Assembly (NCBI RefSeq): GCF_000559085.1
Contig: NZ_JALN02000001.1
Coordinates: 5,394,001-5,458,000 of the forward strand
Length of the DNA stretch: 64,000 nucleotides
Reading direction: 5' to 3'
From: Mycolicibacterium aromaticivorans JS19b1 = JCM 16368
GTDB lineage: Bacteria; Actinomycetota; Actinomycetes; Mycobacteriales; Mycobacteriaceae
Position numbers and translations under genes: made by a program. Positions 16,973-26,331 of this stretch are shown piece by piece (the first letter of the stretch is position 1; every line of letters begins with the position of its first letter). The notes under the pieces are model-generated. The model was given only the letters and a program-made list of their open reading frames with translations, was not told the origin of the DNA and made no database searches.

Positions 16973-18160
16973 CGGCACTGCCGCACCGTAGCGCTGCACC
17001 GGGTCGAGCACACAGTGCGTCCGGCCGAAGACCGTCACCATGCACTTGTTGTTGTGGTTGCACCGGCTACGCGAATCGGGTTGCAACATCATCGAATTGA
17101 CGCGGTCAGGTTCGCGCAGCAGCGCCCGGCCCATCGCGAAGAAGTCAAACCCCTCGGCCAGCCCGGTCTCCAGATGCTCGCGCTCGGTGATGCCGCCCAG
17201 CAGGATCAGCTTGGTATTGCGCATGAGCGGCACGAATTGGCGCGCGGCATCCAGCATGTACATGTCCTGGTACGGATACACCCCCATCGTCCGCTTGCCG
17301 AACAGCCGAACAGCCGGACGCAGCGCGGGCGGCATGACCCCGGCGAACTCCTTGACCGGCACATCTCCCCGGAACAGGTACATCGGCTTGAACACCGACG
17401 AGCCCTGGGTCAGTTCCAACGCATCCAGGGTGGCATCCGAGTCGAGAAGCTGTGCGGTGCGTAGTGCCTCGTCGATCCAGATGCTGCCGGGCAGACCGTC
17501 GTCCATGTCCAGTTTGGCGATCACTGCGATCTGATCGCCCGCTACCTCGCGGACGTGCTGGGCAATCTCGCGGACCAGCCGCGAACGATTATCGATGCTG
17601 CCGCCATAGGAGTCCTTTCGCCGATTGATGAGTGGACTGAGAAAGGAACTCGGCAGATACAAATGGCCGAAATGCAGTTCGACCGCGTCGAATCCGGCAT
17701 CGATTGCCACCTGCGCGGCGAGACCGAATTGCTTGATGACGGCGCGGATTTCCTCGACGGTGATGGCGCGGCAATACGCCATGGACGTCGGATTGACGAA
17801 TCGACTGGGGGCCACCGCCGTGACACCGGTGAGCTTTCGGGGCGCCACCACTCCGGCGTGTCCGAGTTGTGCCGATATCGCTGCCCCGGCTCCATGTATG
17901 GCGTCGGTGAGTCTGCTCAGACCCGGAAGCGCCGCGTTGCTCATCACGATCTGACCCGGCGCGCTGGCACCCTGGGGCGACACACAACAGTAGGCGACTG
18001 TCGTCATGCCGACACCGCCCTCGGCGAAGGCCAGGTGGAACGCGATCAAGTCGTCGGTGACCTCACCGGACGGCGAGCGCCCTTCGGAGGTGGCGGCCTT
18101 GATCACTCGGTTGCGCAGGGTCACCGGTCCAAGGCGCGCCGGGCTGAACACATCGCTCAT
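16949..18160 (-). CDS. Old-yellow-enzyme family FMN-dependent reductase
   Basis: This 403-residue protein is a TIM-barrel FMN reductase, showing the N-terminal SPARLGPVTLRNRV block, AQLGHAGV, the HFGHLYLPSSFLSP active-site strand with nearby NRRKDSYGG, and the late LLGGITER and MGRALLREP phosphate-binding segments. It has only the N-terminal domain of the larger 2,4-dienoyl-CoA reductase/BaiCD-type enzymes, although a cysteine-containing tail (CNHNNKCM, then HC) remains and may be a relic of their Fe-S linker. It would reduce an enone C=C. A GATCGT -10 at 18172-18167, 31 bp from site S5, puts the transcription start at its ATG. It overlaps the esterase 3' end. Confidence 0.82.
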   Translation of the reverse strand: MSDVFSPARLGPVTLRNRVIKAATSEGRSPSGEVTDDLIAFHLAFAEGGVGMTTVAYCCVSPQGASAPGQIVMSNAALPGLSRLTDAIHGAGAAISAQLGHAGVVAPRKLTGVTAVAPSRFVNPTSMAYCRAITVEEIRAVIKQFGLAAQVAIDAGFDAVELHFGHLYLPSSFLSPLINRRKDSYGGSIDNRSRLVREIAQHVREVAGDQIAVIAKLDMDDGLPGSIWIDEALRTAQLLDSDATLDALELTQGSSVFKPMYLFRGDVPVKEFAGVMPPALRPAVRLFGKRTMGVYPYQDMYMLDAARQFVPLMRNTKLILLGGITEREHLETGLAEGFDFFAMGRALLREPDRVNSMMLQPDSRSRCNHNNKCMVTVFGRTHCVLDPVQRYGAAVPSASEQLT

Positions 18161-18203
18161 CGCATCACGATCGCGCCGCCACCACGTGCGGTCAACAGTG
18201 GTT

Positions 18204-18218
18204 TCCCGTTGGCTGGGA
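18204..18218. promoter_or_regulatory. Regulon site S5, shared by two divergent promoters
   Basis: The site reads TCCCG-TTGGC-TGGGA. Rightward, TAGCGT at 18249-18254 is 30 bp away and 7 bp before the ATG at 18262. Leftward, GATCGT at 18172-18167 is 31 bp away and 6 bp before the ATG at 18160. Both mRNAs would be leaderless. Confidence 0.6.
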
Positions 18219-18261
18219 GCCGCTGCGGAACACCGCGGCCACGGACCGTAGCGTCGCGACC

Positions 18262-19248
18262 ATGGCCGAGGTGTTCATCATCGACCGCGTGGTCACCGCC
18301 CCGGGTTGCGCACAGACTTTCATCGACTCCTACCTGTCCGGCTACGCCCCCGGCGCCACGGACCGCGGCATGGAGTTGCGCGATGTACTCGTGAGTCCAC
18401 CGATCCTCTTCGACGACCGACCCAACGTCGTCACGATCACCTGGTCATTGCCCAGCCCCCAAGCGTGGTGGCAGATGACCTGGCGGGCTCGGCCCGATCC
18501 TACGGTCGCTCGCTGGTGGGAGGGTGTCGCAGAGCTCGTGGTCGAGCGCAGCCGCAGCGTGGCGACGCGAAGCCAGGATATCGATGGCGCCGAGACCTCG
18601 GCGCCGATGCCCGCCCCGCGTGATGGAAGCCCGACGGTGGGGGTCACTCGGTTGGTGGATGTGGTCGAACCGGAGCGCCCACGGGTTCTGAGTGCCTTGC
18701 GGAAGGCAGCCGAAGCCGGCGGGCCACTGCGGGCCGTGGTCGAACCAACTGAGTCGGGGTCACGCAACGGCGGCGACATCCTGGTGCATCTTCGGTTCGC
18801 GGACCTGAATGCCTGGGCCCGAAGCAATTTCGATAATGCCCTCCGCGATCCGGCAATCACCAACGTCAACGGTGTGACATATCGGGGAACTCCCCGGCAT
18901 CGCGGCGCCGGCACGGTGTACCGAGCGTTGTTGCTCCGTGTGCCACCCGAGGTTCCGGCGGAGCAGGTCAGCGCATTCGAGCAAGAACTGGCGATGATGC
19001 CCACATATGTGTCGACGATCCGGGCATGGCAACTGAGCCGAGTCGACGAGGCGATCGGGACCACCAGCTGGACTCACGTCTTCGAGCAGGAGTTCACCGA
19101 TGTGGACGGGTTGATGGGGCCCTATCTGATGCACCCCGTCCACTGGGCCGTGGTGGATCGCTGGTTCGATCCGGAGACGACCGACATGATCGTCCGAGAC
19201 CGCGTGTGTCACAGCTTCTGCCGAACCGACGGCCCCGTACTGAGCTAA
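18262..19248 (+). CDS. Uncharacterised protein with probable tandem Dabb/EthD-like domains
   Basis: This 328-residue protein has no recognised catalytic motif. Its C-terminal part (WTHVFEQEFTDVDGLMGPYL, then HPVHWAVVDRWFDPE) fits the stress-responsive Dabb alpha/beta-barrel pattern, and the first 100 residues show a related beta-rich pattern (VFIIDRVVTAPG; VVTITWSLPSPQAWWQM). Dabb and EthD-like proteins are small dimeric barrels found beside many catabolic enzymes, where some act as cyclases or heme-binding helpers. A fused double copy may mimic the dimer. It is expressed divergently from the old-yellow-enzyme gene through site S5, so it belongs to the pathway. Its function is unknown. Confidence 0.6.
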   Translation: MAEVFIIDRVVTAPGCAQTFIDSYLSGYAPGATDRGMELRDVLVSPPILFDDRPNVVTITWSLPSPQAWWQMTWRARPDPTVARWWEGVAELVVERSRSVATRSQDIDGAETSAPMPAPRDGSPTVGVTRLVDVVEPERPRVLSALRKAAEAGGPLRAVVEPTESGSRNGGDILVHLRFADLNAWARSNFDNALRDPAITNVNGVTYRGTPRHRGAGTVYRALLLRVPPEVPAEQVSAFEQELAMMPTYVSTIRAWQLSRVDEAIGTTSWTHVFEQEFTDVDGLMGPYLMHPVHWAVVDRWFDPETTDMIVRDRVCHSFCRTDGPVLS

Positions 19249-19262
19249 GGCCCGGCAGCTTG

Positions 19263-20150
19263 TCAGATCCCGGCGGACACGATATTCGGGTTCGCCGTCG
19301 CCGGTGGTTCCAGCGGCGGCAACGCGGTGACCCCGTCCAGCGAATGCACCGGAAGATGTTGCGACCACGGGTAATGCAAGCTGAAGGCCACCAGACCCGT
19401 GCGCTGCTCGGCAGGTAGGTGGCACATCGCCAAGACGGTCTCGGCAAGGTATTCGACCGGCTCGGTGGGGAAACTGTCCGGAATCAGCGACGCCGCACCG
19501 GGAGTGCGCACCGCCGTGGACGGGCCAACGCAGTTCACCGCGATATTGGCGTCGAGCAATTCGGCCGCGACGCCCTGGGTGAACCGGTGTAGCGCCGCCT
19601 TGCAGGACGCGTAGATCACGTCGCCCGCGGTCTTGTTGTAGTCGCGGTACGGCCGAACCGGTGCCACTCCGGTAACTGAGCCGATGTTTACGATCCACCC
19701 TGCCCCCTGCCGACGCATATGGGGCACTGCGGCTTTCGTCAACACGAACGGTGTTCTCAGGTAATGCTCGACGGTCCGATCGAACGTCTCCAGGGACATG
19801 TCTTCGACCACTGAATAGTCGGCGAACCCCGCATTGTTGACCACGATGTCGATACGGCCGGCGCGGTCCACCACCGCATCCACCAGCCGGTCACGCGCTG
19901 CGGAATCCTCCAGGTCGGCGGCGAGACCGAAAGCTTTCCCGCCCGCCTCTTCGATGAGTGCGAGTGTCTCCTCGATGGTGCCGGGTAGAGCCTCGGCGTG
20001 CCCGGACCGCAGCGAGGGCGACGGCGTGTAGGCCCGGGCGGTGACCGCGACGGTCGCGCCTTCAGCGGCAAGGCGCTGGGCGATCGCCCGCCCGATCCCT
20101 CGACTGCTTCCGGTCACCAACGCCGTCTTGCCGGCAAGGATCTGACTCAT
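19263..20150 (-). CDS. Short-chain dehydrogenase/reductase
   Basis: This 295-residue SDR has GSSRGIG at the cofactor site, VVNNAG and the catalytic YASCK. It has an extra segment after the second strand (ARAYTPSPSLRSGHAEALPG) and a C-terminal extension of about 40 residues rich in Pro. The ATG at 20150 overlaps the stop of the second Baeyer-Villiger gene (ATGA), so the two are co-translated; a ketone/alcohol step next to that oxygenation is likely. Its stop is 14 bp from that of the convergent Dabb-like gene. Confidence 0.82.
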   Translation of the reverse strand: MSQILAGKTALVTGSSRGIGRAIAQRLAAEGATVAVTARAYTPSPSLRSGHAEALPGTIEETLALIEEAGGKAFGLAADLEDSAARDRLVDAVVDRAGRIDIVVNNAGFADYSVVEDMSLETFDRTVEHYLRTPFVLTKAAVPHMRRQGAGWIVNIGSVTGVAPVRPYRDYNKTAGDVIYASCKAALHRFTQGVAAELLDANIAVNCVGPSTAVRTPGAASLIPDSFPTEPVEYLAETVLAMCHLPAEQRTGLVAFSLHYPWSQHLPVHSLDGVTALPPLEPPATANPNIVSAGI

Positions 20151-22072
20151 TGCAGCACGAAATCCTCTTCGACGGGAGCGCGGTGCTGCTGCCACAAGTC
20201 GACCAGTCGATACGGGGTGGCGACGACGACGCGACCCGATTCCGACCGGTAGTACGTGTGGGCGTTCGGGGTGTGACACCACACGGTGCGTTGCATCGCC
20301 TGGTCGATACCGGCGACGTACTCCTCGAACGCTTTCTCGGTCACCTCGATCGTCGTCGCGCCGCGTAAGGCCATGAGCTGCAGGCACTCCAGGATGTAGT
20401 GAGCGAGGACCTCCATGGAGAAGTTGGCGCCCGCTCCGTGCCCTGGGCTGTAGTTGGGGGCCGAGGTGATGAACAGATTCGGGAATCCCGGCACGGTTCC
20501 GCCTCGGTAGGCACGCGGACTGTCCCCCCACTCCCCCGCCAACGTCTTGCCGCCGCGGCCGCGGATGTCGACGGTGGACAAGAAGTCGAGATGGTAGCCG
20601 GTGGCATAGATGATGACGTCGAGGTCGATCTGGCGGCCGTCGGCCGTCACGATCCCGCCGGCGTTCACCTCGGCGGGTTCACTGGCTTCGACGTCGACAT
20701 GCTCGCGGGTCAGCGCGGCGTAATAGCCACCGGGGTCGCGAATGATGCGCTTGCCGTAGGGCGCGAAGTCCGGGGTGACCTTGCCGGCCAATTCCGTTCC
20801 GGCCCCGAACATGCGCTCGATGTAGTCCAGACACATCTGCAGCAACACGTCGTTGGCCGGGGAGATCGACAGGTGCGTCTGCGACCACTCGGGATCCTGC
20901 AGGATGATCGGATAGTTGTTGTCTGCTGTGCCCCAGTACGACTTGAGCCGGTGCCACATGGCGTAGAACGGCAGCACCCGGCCCAGATAGCGCCGGTGCT
21001 CGGGCACCTCATCGGAGAGGCGCTTGCGGGGTGCCACCCAGTGCGGCTGCCGTTGAAAGACGGTGAGGTGTTCGACTTGGTCGACACAGGCGTCGACGAT
21101 CTGCACGGCGGTGCACCCGGCCCCGATGACCGCCACCTTCTTCCCGGCGAGGTCGAGGGTGGGGTCCCATAGCGCTGAGTGAATGCTGGTTCCGGAGAAC
21201 GTGTCTCGCCCCTTGATGTCCGGGAATCGGGGCCGGTTGAGGTACCCGGCCGCGGTGACGACGACGCTGGCATAGTCGACAGTTCGGACGCCGTCGGCGG
21301 CGCGTGCGTGGATCTGCCACTGTTGCCGTTGCTCGTCCCACCACAGCGCTTCTACTTCGGTACCGAATCGGATGTGGCGGCGCAGCTCGTGTTTGTCGGC
21401 CAGGGCCACCAGATAATCCTGGTATTCGGCACCTTCCGGGTAGTAGTTCGACCAGTCCGGGTTCACTTCCCGCGACAGCGAGTAGTACGCCGACGGCGTG
21501 TCCACGCCGATGCCCGGGTAGGTCGTGGTCAGCCACGTGCCACCGACCTCGTTGTTGCGGTCGTAGATCTGGAAGTGCACGCCCTCTTCGGCCGCCGCGA
21601 GCGCGACCGCGATACCGGCGATGCCGGCACCGATGATCGCCATCGTCGTTGTCGAGGGAATCGGCGTGGTGCGGGGCAGCGTGGGTTGCGAGGGCCGAAA
21701 ACCACCTTGCTCGAGGAGCAGATCCACCTGCTCGTCGTCGACACTGCTGCCCAGCGCGATCGGCAACAGGGCGGCGAACAGCGCACGATCGTCCGCGGCG
21801 ATCGCGCCCACCGGCCGGGGGCGACCGAGCGCTGCGATGATCTCGTCGGCCAGCGCGTCCGCGGTGGCCGGATCGGTGGTTCCTGCCCGCTCCGGCGGGT
21901 CCGGGACGTGGTCGATCTTGCCGGCGTACCGGTCCACGACCGATGCGTCACCGGTCATCTGGGCGAGCACCGCAACCAGAACGCCGGGGTCGGCCTGACG
22001 CAGATGCGCGCGCAGGACAGCCGGATCCGGTGCGCTGTCTGCCGATGACGACGATTCAGTGGTAACGGTCAT
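20147..22072 (-). CDS. Baeyer-Villiger-type flavin monooxygenase 2, with N-terminal extension
   Basis: This 641-residue protein has about 140 residues before the first flavin motif (IIGAGIAG near 146-153), then the fingerprint FSGTSIHSALWD near 290-301 and a second motif VIGAGCTAVQ. The long N-terminal region and total length match the 4-hydroxyacetophenone monooxygenase subgroup rather than the shorter enzyme at 8580-10193. The extension contains Ala-rich helices and is unlike a signal peptide. ATG 22072 is chosen because GATACT at 22084-22079, 30 bp from site S6, puts the transcription start there; no ribosome site is present. It is expected to insert oxygen next to a ring or side-chain ketone. 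Confidence 0.86.
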   Translation of the reverse strand: MTVTTESSSSADSAPDPAVLRAHLRQADPGVLVAVLAQMTGDASVVDRYAGKIDHVPDPPERAGTTDPATADALADEIIAALGRPRPVGAIAADDRALFAALLPIALGSSVDDEQVDLLLEQGGFRPSQPTLPRTTPIPSTTTMAIIGAGIAGIAVALAAAEEGVHFQIYDRNNEVGGTWLTTTYPGIGVDTPSAYYSLSREVNPDWSNYYPEGAEYQDYLVALADKHELRRHIRFGTEVEALWWDEQRQQWQIHARAADGVRTVDYASVVVTAAGYLNRPRFPDIKGRDTFSGTSIHSALWDPTLDLAGKKVAVIGAGCTAVQIVDACVDQVEHLTVFQRQPHWVAPRKRLSDEVPEHRRYLGRVLPFYAMWHRLKSYWGTADNNYPIILQDPEWSQTHLSISPANDVLLQMCLDYIERMFGAGTELAGKVTPDFAPYGKRIIRDPGGYYAALTREHVDVEASEPAEVNAGGIVTADGRQIDLDVIIYATGYHLDFLSTVDIRGRGGKTLAGEWGDSPRAYRGGTVPGFPNLFITSAPNYSPGHGAGANFSMEVLAHYILECLQLMALRGATTIEVTEKAFEEYVAGIDQAMQRTVWCHTPNAHTYYRSESGRVVVATPYRLVDLWQQHRAPVEEDFVLQ

Positions 22073-22114
22073 GCCTCGAGTATCGGACGGCGGCGCCACC
22101 CGCCATGCCCGCGT

Positions 22115-22129
22115 GTCTACTGAGCGGGA
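22115..22129. promoter_or_regulatory. Regulon site S6, shared by two divergent promoters
   Basis: The right half, CTGAG-CGGGA, is a strong match, while the left arm GTCTA is poor. GATACT at 22084-22079 lies 30 bp to the left and TACCCT at 22161-22166 lies 31 bp to the right. Each hexamer is 6 or 7 bp from a start codon, so both transcripts would be leaderless. Confidence 0.55.
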
Positions 22130-22173
22130 GACCAACCACCATTTCCGCCGTCGACCTGCCTACCCTGCGGCTC

Positions 22174-23781
22174 ATGCACTCTGACGACCTCGCCACGGTC
22201 ATCGCCCGTGCCCGCAGCCACAGCCTGGCCGACATCCCGCGGCGGTCGGCACGCAAGCAGCCGGACAAGACCGCCATCATCGATGGTGACGTGGTGCTCA
22301 GCTTCGCCGAGTTCGACCACCTGGTGGACCGAGCCGCCGCAGCGTTCCACGACAACGGCTTGCGCCCGGGCGATCGCGTTGCGCTGTTGGCGCGCAATTG
22401 CTGGCAGTACGCCGTGCTCGCGTTCGCCACCGCCCGCGCCGGCGTGGTTCTCGTACCGATCAATTTCATGCTGACCGCCGAAGAGGTCGCCTACATCCTC
22501 GGGCACAGCAATGCCTCCGCCTTCATCGTCGAGACCGCCCTGGTGCCCGTCGCCGAGCGGGCGATGGCGATCAGCCGGACGGTGACCACAAAGGTTGCGC
22601 TGACACCCGACAGACAGGCCCCGCCTGCCGGTTGGCCGGACTTCGCCGACTGGCTGACCACGACCAGCCCGGCACCCGATGTCCGCATCGATGACGATCA
22701 ACTGCTGCGCGTGATGTACACCAGCGGCACCGAGTCACGGCCCAAAGGGGTCATGCACAGCAGCCGCAGCTTGATGTGGCAGTACATCAGCACCATCGTG
22801 GCCGGCTCCATGTCCGGCGATGACGTCGAAGTCCACTCCCTGCCGCTGTATCACTGTGCTCAGTTGGACAATTTCCTGGCCACCGACATCTATCTCGGTG
22901 CCACCAGCATCATCGTTCCTCGACCGGATCCCGAACTGGTGTTACGCGCCATCGAGCGCCATGGCGTCACCAATTACTTTGCGCCGCCCACTGTCTGGAT
23001 CAGTCTGCTGCGCAGCCCGGTGTTCGACGAGGTGGACCTGTCGAGTCTGCGGAAAGGCTATTACGGAGCGTCACCGATGCCCACCGAGATCCTGTACGAG
23101 ATGAGACAGCGGCTGCCCAACCTCCGATTGTGGAACTTCTACGGCCAGACCGAGATGGCTCCCCTGGCCTCCGCGCTGGGACCCGACGAGCAGGATGCAC
23201 ATGCCGGGGCAGCCGGACGGCCGGTCGTCAATGTCGAAACCGCCATCCTCGACGAGGCGGACAACCCCGTCGCGGCCGGAACCGTGGGCGAAATCGCCCA
23301 CCGCAGCCCACATTTGATGCTCGGCTACCTCGATGCCGAGGAAACCACAGCCCAAGCCTTCTCCGGCGGCTGGTTCCACTCGGGGGATCTGGGTTTCTAC
23401 GACGAGCACGGGCTCCTCCACGTCGTGGACCGCAAGAAAGAAATGATCAAGACCGGGGGCGAGAACGTCGCCAGCCGTGAGGTCGAAGAAGTTCTCTACC
23501 GGCACAGCGGGATCGAAGAAGCGGCCGTGTTCGGCATTCCGCACCCGGTCTGGGTGGAGGCCGTGGTCGCCGCGGTGGTCGCTCGCGTCGGAGCCGATCC
23601 GTCGGAAGCCGAGATCCTGAGTCATTGCCGCGACCACCTCGCCGGGTTCAAGACCCCCAAGCAGGTGTTCTTCGTCGACTCTCTGCCGAAGAACCCGAGC
23701 GGGAAACTACTCAAACGCGATCTGCGCCAGCGGTTCAGCGTCGATCACTCCGAAATCGAAAGGGATTCCCCACGTGTATGA
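22174..23781 (+). CDS. Acyl-CoA synthetase (AMP-binding CoA ligase)
   Basis: This 535-residue adenylate-forming enzyme has the phosphate loop YTSGTESRPKGV, the adenine-site YGQTEMAP-like segment FYGQTEM, the GWFHSGDLG motif, and the C-terminal lysine in NPSGKLLKRDLR. It activates a carboxylic acid to its CoA thioester, probably an acid produced by ring or side-chain opening, for the beta-oxidation genes that follow. ATG 22174 is preferred to the ATG at 22105, because the longer form would run through regulon site S6 and the TACCCT -10. It overlaps the next gene by 8 bp and begins a tight six-gene run. Confidence 0.88.
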   Translation: MHSDDLATVIARARSHSLADIPRRSARKQPDKTAIIDGDVVLSFAEFDHLVDRAAAAFHDNGLRPGDRVALLARNCWQYAVLAFATARAGVVLVPINFMLTAEEVAYILGHSNASAFIVETALVPVAERAMAISRTVTTKVALTPDRQAPPAGWPDFADWLTTTSPAPDVRIDDDQLLRVMYTSGTESRPKGVMHSSRSLMWQYISTIVAGSMSGDDVEVHSLPLYHCAQLDNFLATDIYLGATSIIVPRPDPELVLRAIERHGVTNYFAPPTVWISLLRSPVFDEVDLSSLRKGYYGASPMPTEILYEMRQRLPNLRLWNFYGQTEMAPLASALGPDEQDAHAGAAGRPVVNVETAILDEADNPVAAGTVGEIAHRSPHLMLGYLDAEETTAQAFSGGWFHSGDLGFYDEHGLLHVVDRKKEMIKTGGENVASREVEEVLYRHSGIEEAAVFGIPHPVWVEAVVAAVVARVGADPSEAEILSHCRDHLAGFKTPKQVFFVDSLPKNPSGKLLKRDLRQRFSVDHSEIERDSPRV

Positions 23782-24880
23782 GGGCCGCATCGCGCGCTTT
23801 GACGAACCCGGCAAGCCGTTCGAAATCCAGACCGTCAGCCTCCCTGAGGTAGGCCCGGGAGAGATCCTGGTCCGAGTTCTGCGCGCGAACATCTGTGGGT
23901 CCGACGTCCACGCCTGGCACGGCACGTTCGCGACGCGAGGGCTCGGCGGCCAGCTGCCGACCGTTCTCGGTCATGAAATGGTGGGCTCCGTCGCCGCGCT
24001 GGGCTCGGGGGTCTCGGCCGATTCCAACGGCAAACCACTGGGTGAGGGCGCCCGAGTGGTGTTCCCCTACTTCTTCTGCTGTCACACCTGCCGGAATTGC
24101 CTGGCCGGCCGACGAAACGCGTGCCTGAACCTGAAGATGGCCATGCTGGGCCGTGCTGACGAGCCGCCCTATTTCGTCGGCGGCTACGGTGACTACTATC
24201 TGCTGCCGGCCGGCGCGGTTGTCTACATTGTTCCCGACAGCGTGGGTGACGATATCGCCGCGGGCGCGAATTGCGCTCTGTCGCAGGTGATGTACGGACT
24301 GGAACGCGTCGACCTGCAGCTGGGCGAACACGTCGTGGTCCAAGGCGCAGGAGCCTTGGGACTCTATGCGATCGCCGTGGCCAAAGCGCGCGGCGCCGCA
24401 AACGTCATCGCAATCGACGGCGTGTCAGAGCGACTCGAACTCGCAACAGCGTTCGGCGCCGACACCGTGCTCGACCTCAACGAGATCAGCACTCCGAAAG
24501 ATCGCGCGAAAGCGGTGCGTGGGCTGACCGGCGGCCACGGCGCCGATGTGGTGGTCGAAGTCGTGGGACACCCCTCCGCCATCGAGGAGGGTCTGCAGAT
24601 GCTCGGACAGTTCGGCCGCTATGTCGAGATCGGCAACATCAACGTCGGCCGGACGTTCGCTTTCGATCCTTCGCGCTTCGTGTTCTCCAACAAGACCATG
24701 GTCGGGGTGTCACTGTATGACCCGGCAGTGCTGTCCCGCGCCTTGACGTTCCTCGACCACCATCAGCACTCGCTGCCATTCGAGCGGCTCGCCGCGGCCT
24801 CCTACCCGCTCGACGACATCAACGATGCGTTCGCCGCTGCCGACGGTAAGCGGGACATCCGGGCCAGCTTGATTCCCTGA
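23774..24880 (+). CDS. Zinc-binding MDR-family alcohol dehydrogenase
   Basis: This 368-residue medium-chain dehydrogenase shows the catalytic zinc site (ICGSDVHAWHG, GHEMVGSV), a cysteine-containing structural-zinc lobe (CCHTCRNCLAGRRNAC) and the nucleotide fold VQGAGALGLYA. It would oxidise an alcohol to an aldehyde or ketone with NAD, feeding the aldehyde dehydrogenase encoded next. The only suitable in-frame start is GTG 23774, just after AAAGGGATT and inside the ligase 3' end. Its substrate is not evident. Confidence 0.85.
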   Translation: MYEGRIARFDEPGKPFEIQTVSLPEVGPGEILVRVLRANICGSDVHAWHGTFATRGLGGQLPTVLGHEMVGSVAALGSGVSADSNGKPLGEGARVVFPYFFCCHTCRNCLAGRRNACLNLKMAMLGRADEPPYFVGGYGDYYLLPAGAVVYIVPDSVGDDIAAGANCALSQVMYGLERVDLQLGEHVVVQGAGALGLYAIAVAKARGAANVIAIDGVSERLELATAFGADTVLDLNEISTPKDRAKAVRGLTGGHGADVVVEVVGHPSAIEEGLQMLGQFGRYVEIGNINVGRTFAFDPSRFVFSNKTMVGVSLYDPAVLSRALTFLDHHQHSLPFERLAAASYPLDDINDAFAAADGKRDIRASLIP

Positions 24881-24906
24881 CCATCACGACCGGAGGAGAA
24901 TTCGTT

Positions 24907-26331
24907 TTGCCTACCTACGAGCACCCCACGCTGTTCATCGACGGCCGCTGGGTTAACCCGGCCGGCAGCGGGGTGATCGATGTGATCGATCCCGCTACCG
25001 AGAAGGTGATCGGTCACGTGCCCAACGGTTCGGCCGCCGACGTCGACGCCGCGGTTCACGCAGCGCGAGGCGCATTCGATCCGCTGATCAGCGTGGACGA
25101 ACGTCGCGATCGACTCCACCTTGTGATCGACGCGATGGAGAAACGTCTGCCCGACATCGCCCACCTCATCACCGCGGAGATGGGCGCCCCGGTGCGCATC
25201 GCTGAGACGGTTCAGACCCAGGTTCCGTTGGCGGTGGCCAAGGGATTCGCCGACGCACTGGACGGCTTCGCCTTCGAGGAGCGCATCGGCAATTCCCTGG
25301 TGCTGCGGGAACCGTACGGGGTTGTCGGTGCCATCACACCGTGGAACTACCCGCTGTACCAGGTGGTCGCCAAGGTCCTGCCCGCCATCGCCGCGGGCTG
25401 CACCGTCGTGCTCAAGCCCAGCAACGACGCGCCCCTGTCGGTGTTCGCGTTCGTCGAAGCGTGCGAAGAGGCCGGGCTGCCGCCCGGCGTCATCAATATC
25501 GTGTCGGGCCCGGGCCAGGTCATCGGTGAGCGCTTGGCCTCTCACCCCGATGTCGACTTCGTGTCCTTCACCGGGTCCACCGGTGTCGGGTCGCGCGTCG
25601 GAGAATTGGCCGGTCAATCGATCAAGAAGGTCGCGCTCGAGCTGGGGGGCAAATCGGCCAATGTGATCCTCGACGGCGCGGACCTGGCCACCGCCGTGAA
25701 GGTCGGGGTCGGCAATGCGTTTCTCAACGGAGGCCAGACCTGCATGGCCTGGACCCGGATGCTGGTGCCACAGCGGCATTATGGGGAGGCGCTGGATCAG
25801 ATCGAGGCTGCCGTCGCCCGTTACACCGTAGGCGACCCCTGGGATCCCGCCACCCGCATCGGTCCGTCGGCCTCGCGGTCGCAGTTCAACACCGTGCGCG
25901 GTTTCATCGAGCGGGCCGCCCGCGAAGGCGCCCGATTGGTGACCGGCGGCGCAGAGCCGGTTCGGGACAGGGGATTCTTCCTAGCTCCAACAGTTTTCGC
26001 CGACGTCGACCCGGAATCCGAGCTCGGCCAGGAAGAGGTGTTCGGCCCCGTACTGGCGGTCATCCCCTACACCGACGCCGACGATGCGCTGCGCATCGCC
26101 AACGGAACTCCCTACGGACTGTCGGGCGCGGTGTGGGCCGCCGACGACGAGACCGCGATCGCCTTCGCCCGCCGGGTTCAGACCGGCCAACTCGATATCA
26201 ATGGCGGGCCCTACAACCCGGCTGCACCGTTCGGCGGTTACAAGAAATCCGGCATCGGACGCGAACTGGGACGGTTCGGGCTCGAGGAATTCCTGCAGAC
26301 GAAATCCCTTCAACTCAGGGCGGGCGCATGA
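24907..26331 (+). CDS. NAD(P)-dependent aldehyde dehydrogenase
   Basis: This 474-residue aldehyde dehydrogenase has the PWNYPLYQ segment, the general base region LELGGKSANVIL, and the catalytic cysteine in NGGQTCMAW. It oxidises an aldehyde to the acid, following the alcohol dehydrogenase 26 bp upstream. The start is TTG at 24907, well placed behind GGAGGAGA at 24891-24898; no ATG or GTG fits. It overlaps the enoyl-CoA hydratase ATG by 4 bp. Confidence 0.9.
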   Translation: MPTYEHPTLFIDGRWVNPAGSGVIDVIDPATEKVIGHVPNGSAADVDAAVHAARGAFDPLISVDERRDRLHLVIDAMEKRLPDIAHLITAEMGAPVRIAETVQTQVPLAVAKGFADALDGFAFEERIGNSLVLREPYGVVGAITPWNYPLYQVVAKVLPAIAAGCTVVLKPSNDAPLSVFAFVEACEEAGLPPGVINIVSGPGQVIGERLASHPDVDFVSFTGSTGVGSRVGELAGQSIKKVALELGGKSANVILDGADLATAVKVGVGNAFLNGGQTCMAWTRMLVPQRHYGEALDQIEAAVARYTVGDPWDPATRIGPSASRSQFNTVRGFIERAAREGARLVTGGAEPVRDRGFFLAPTVFADVDPESELGQEEVFGPVLAVIPYTDADDALRIANGTPYGLSGAVWAADDETAIAFARRVQTGQLDINGGPYNPAAPFGGYKKSGIGRELGRFGLEEFLQTKSLQLRAGA

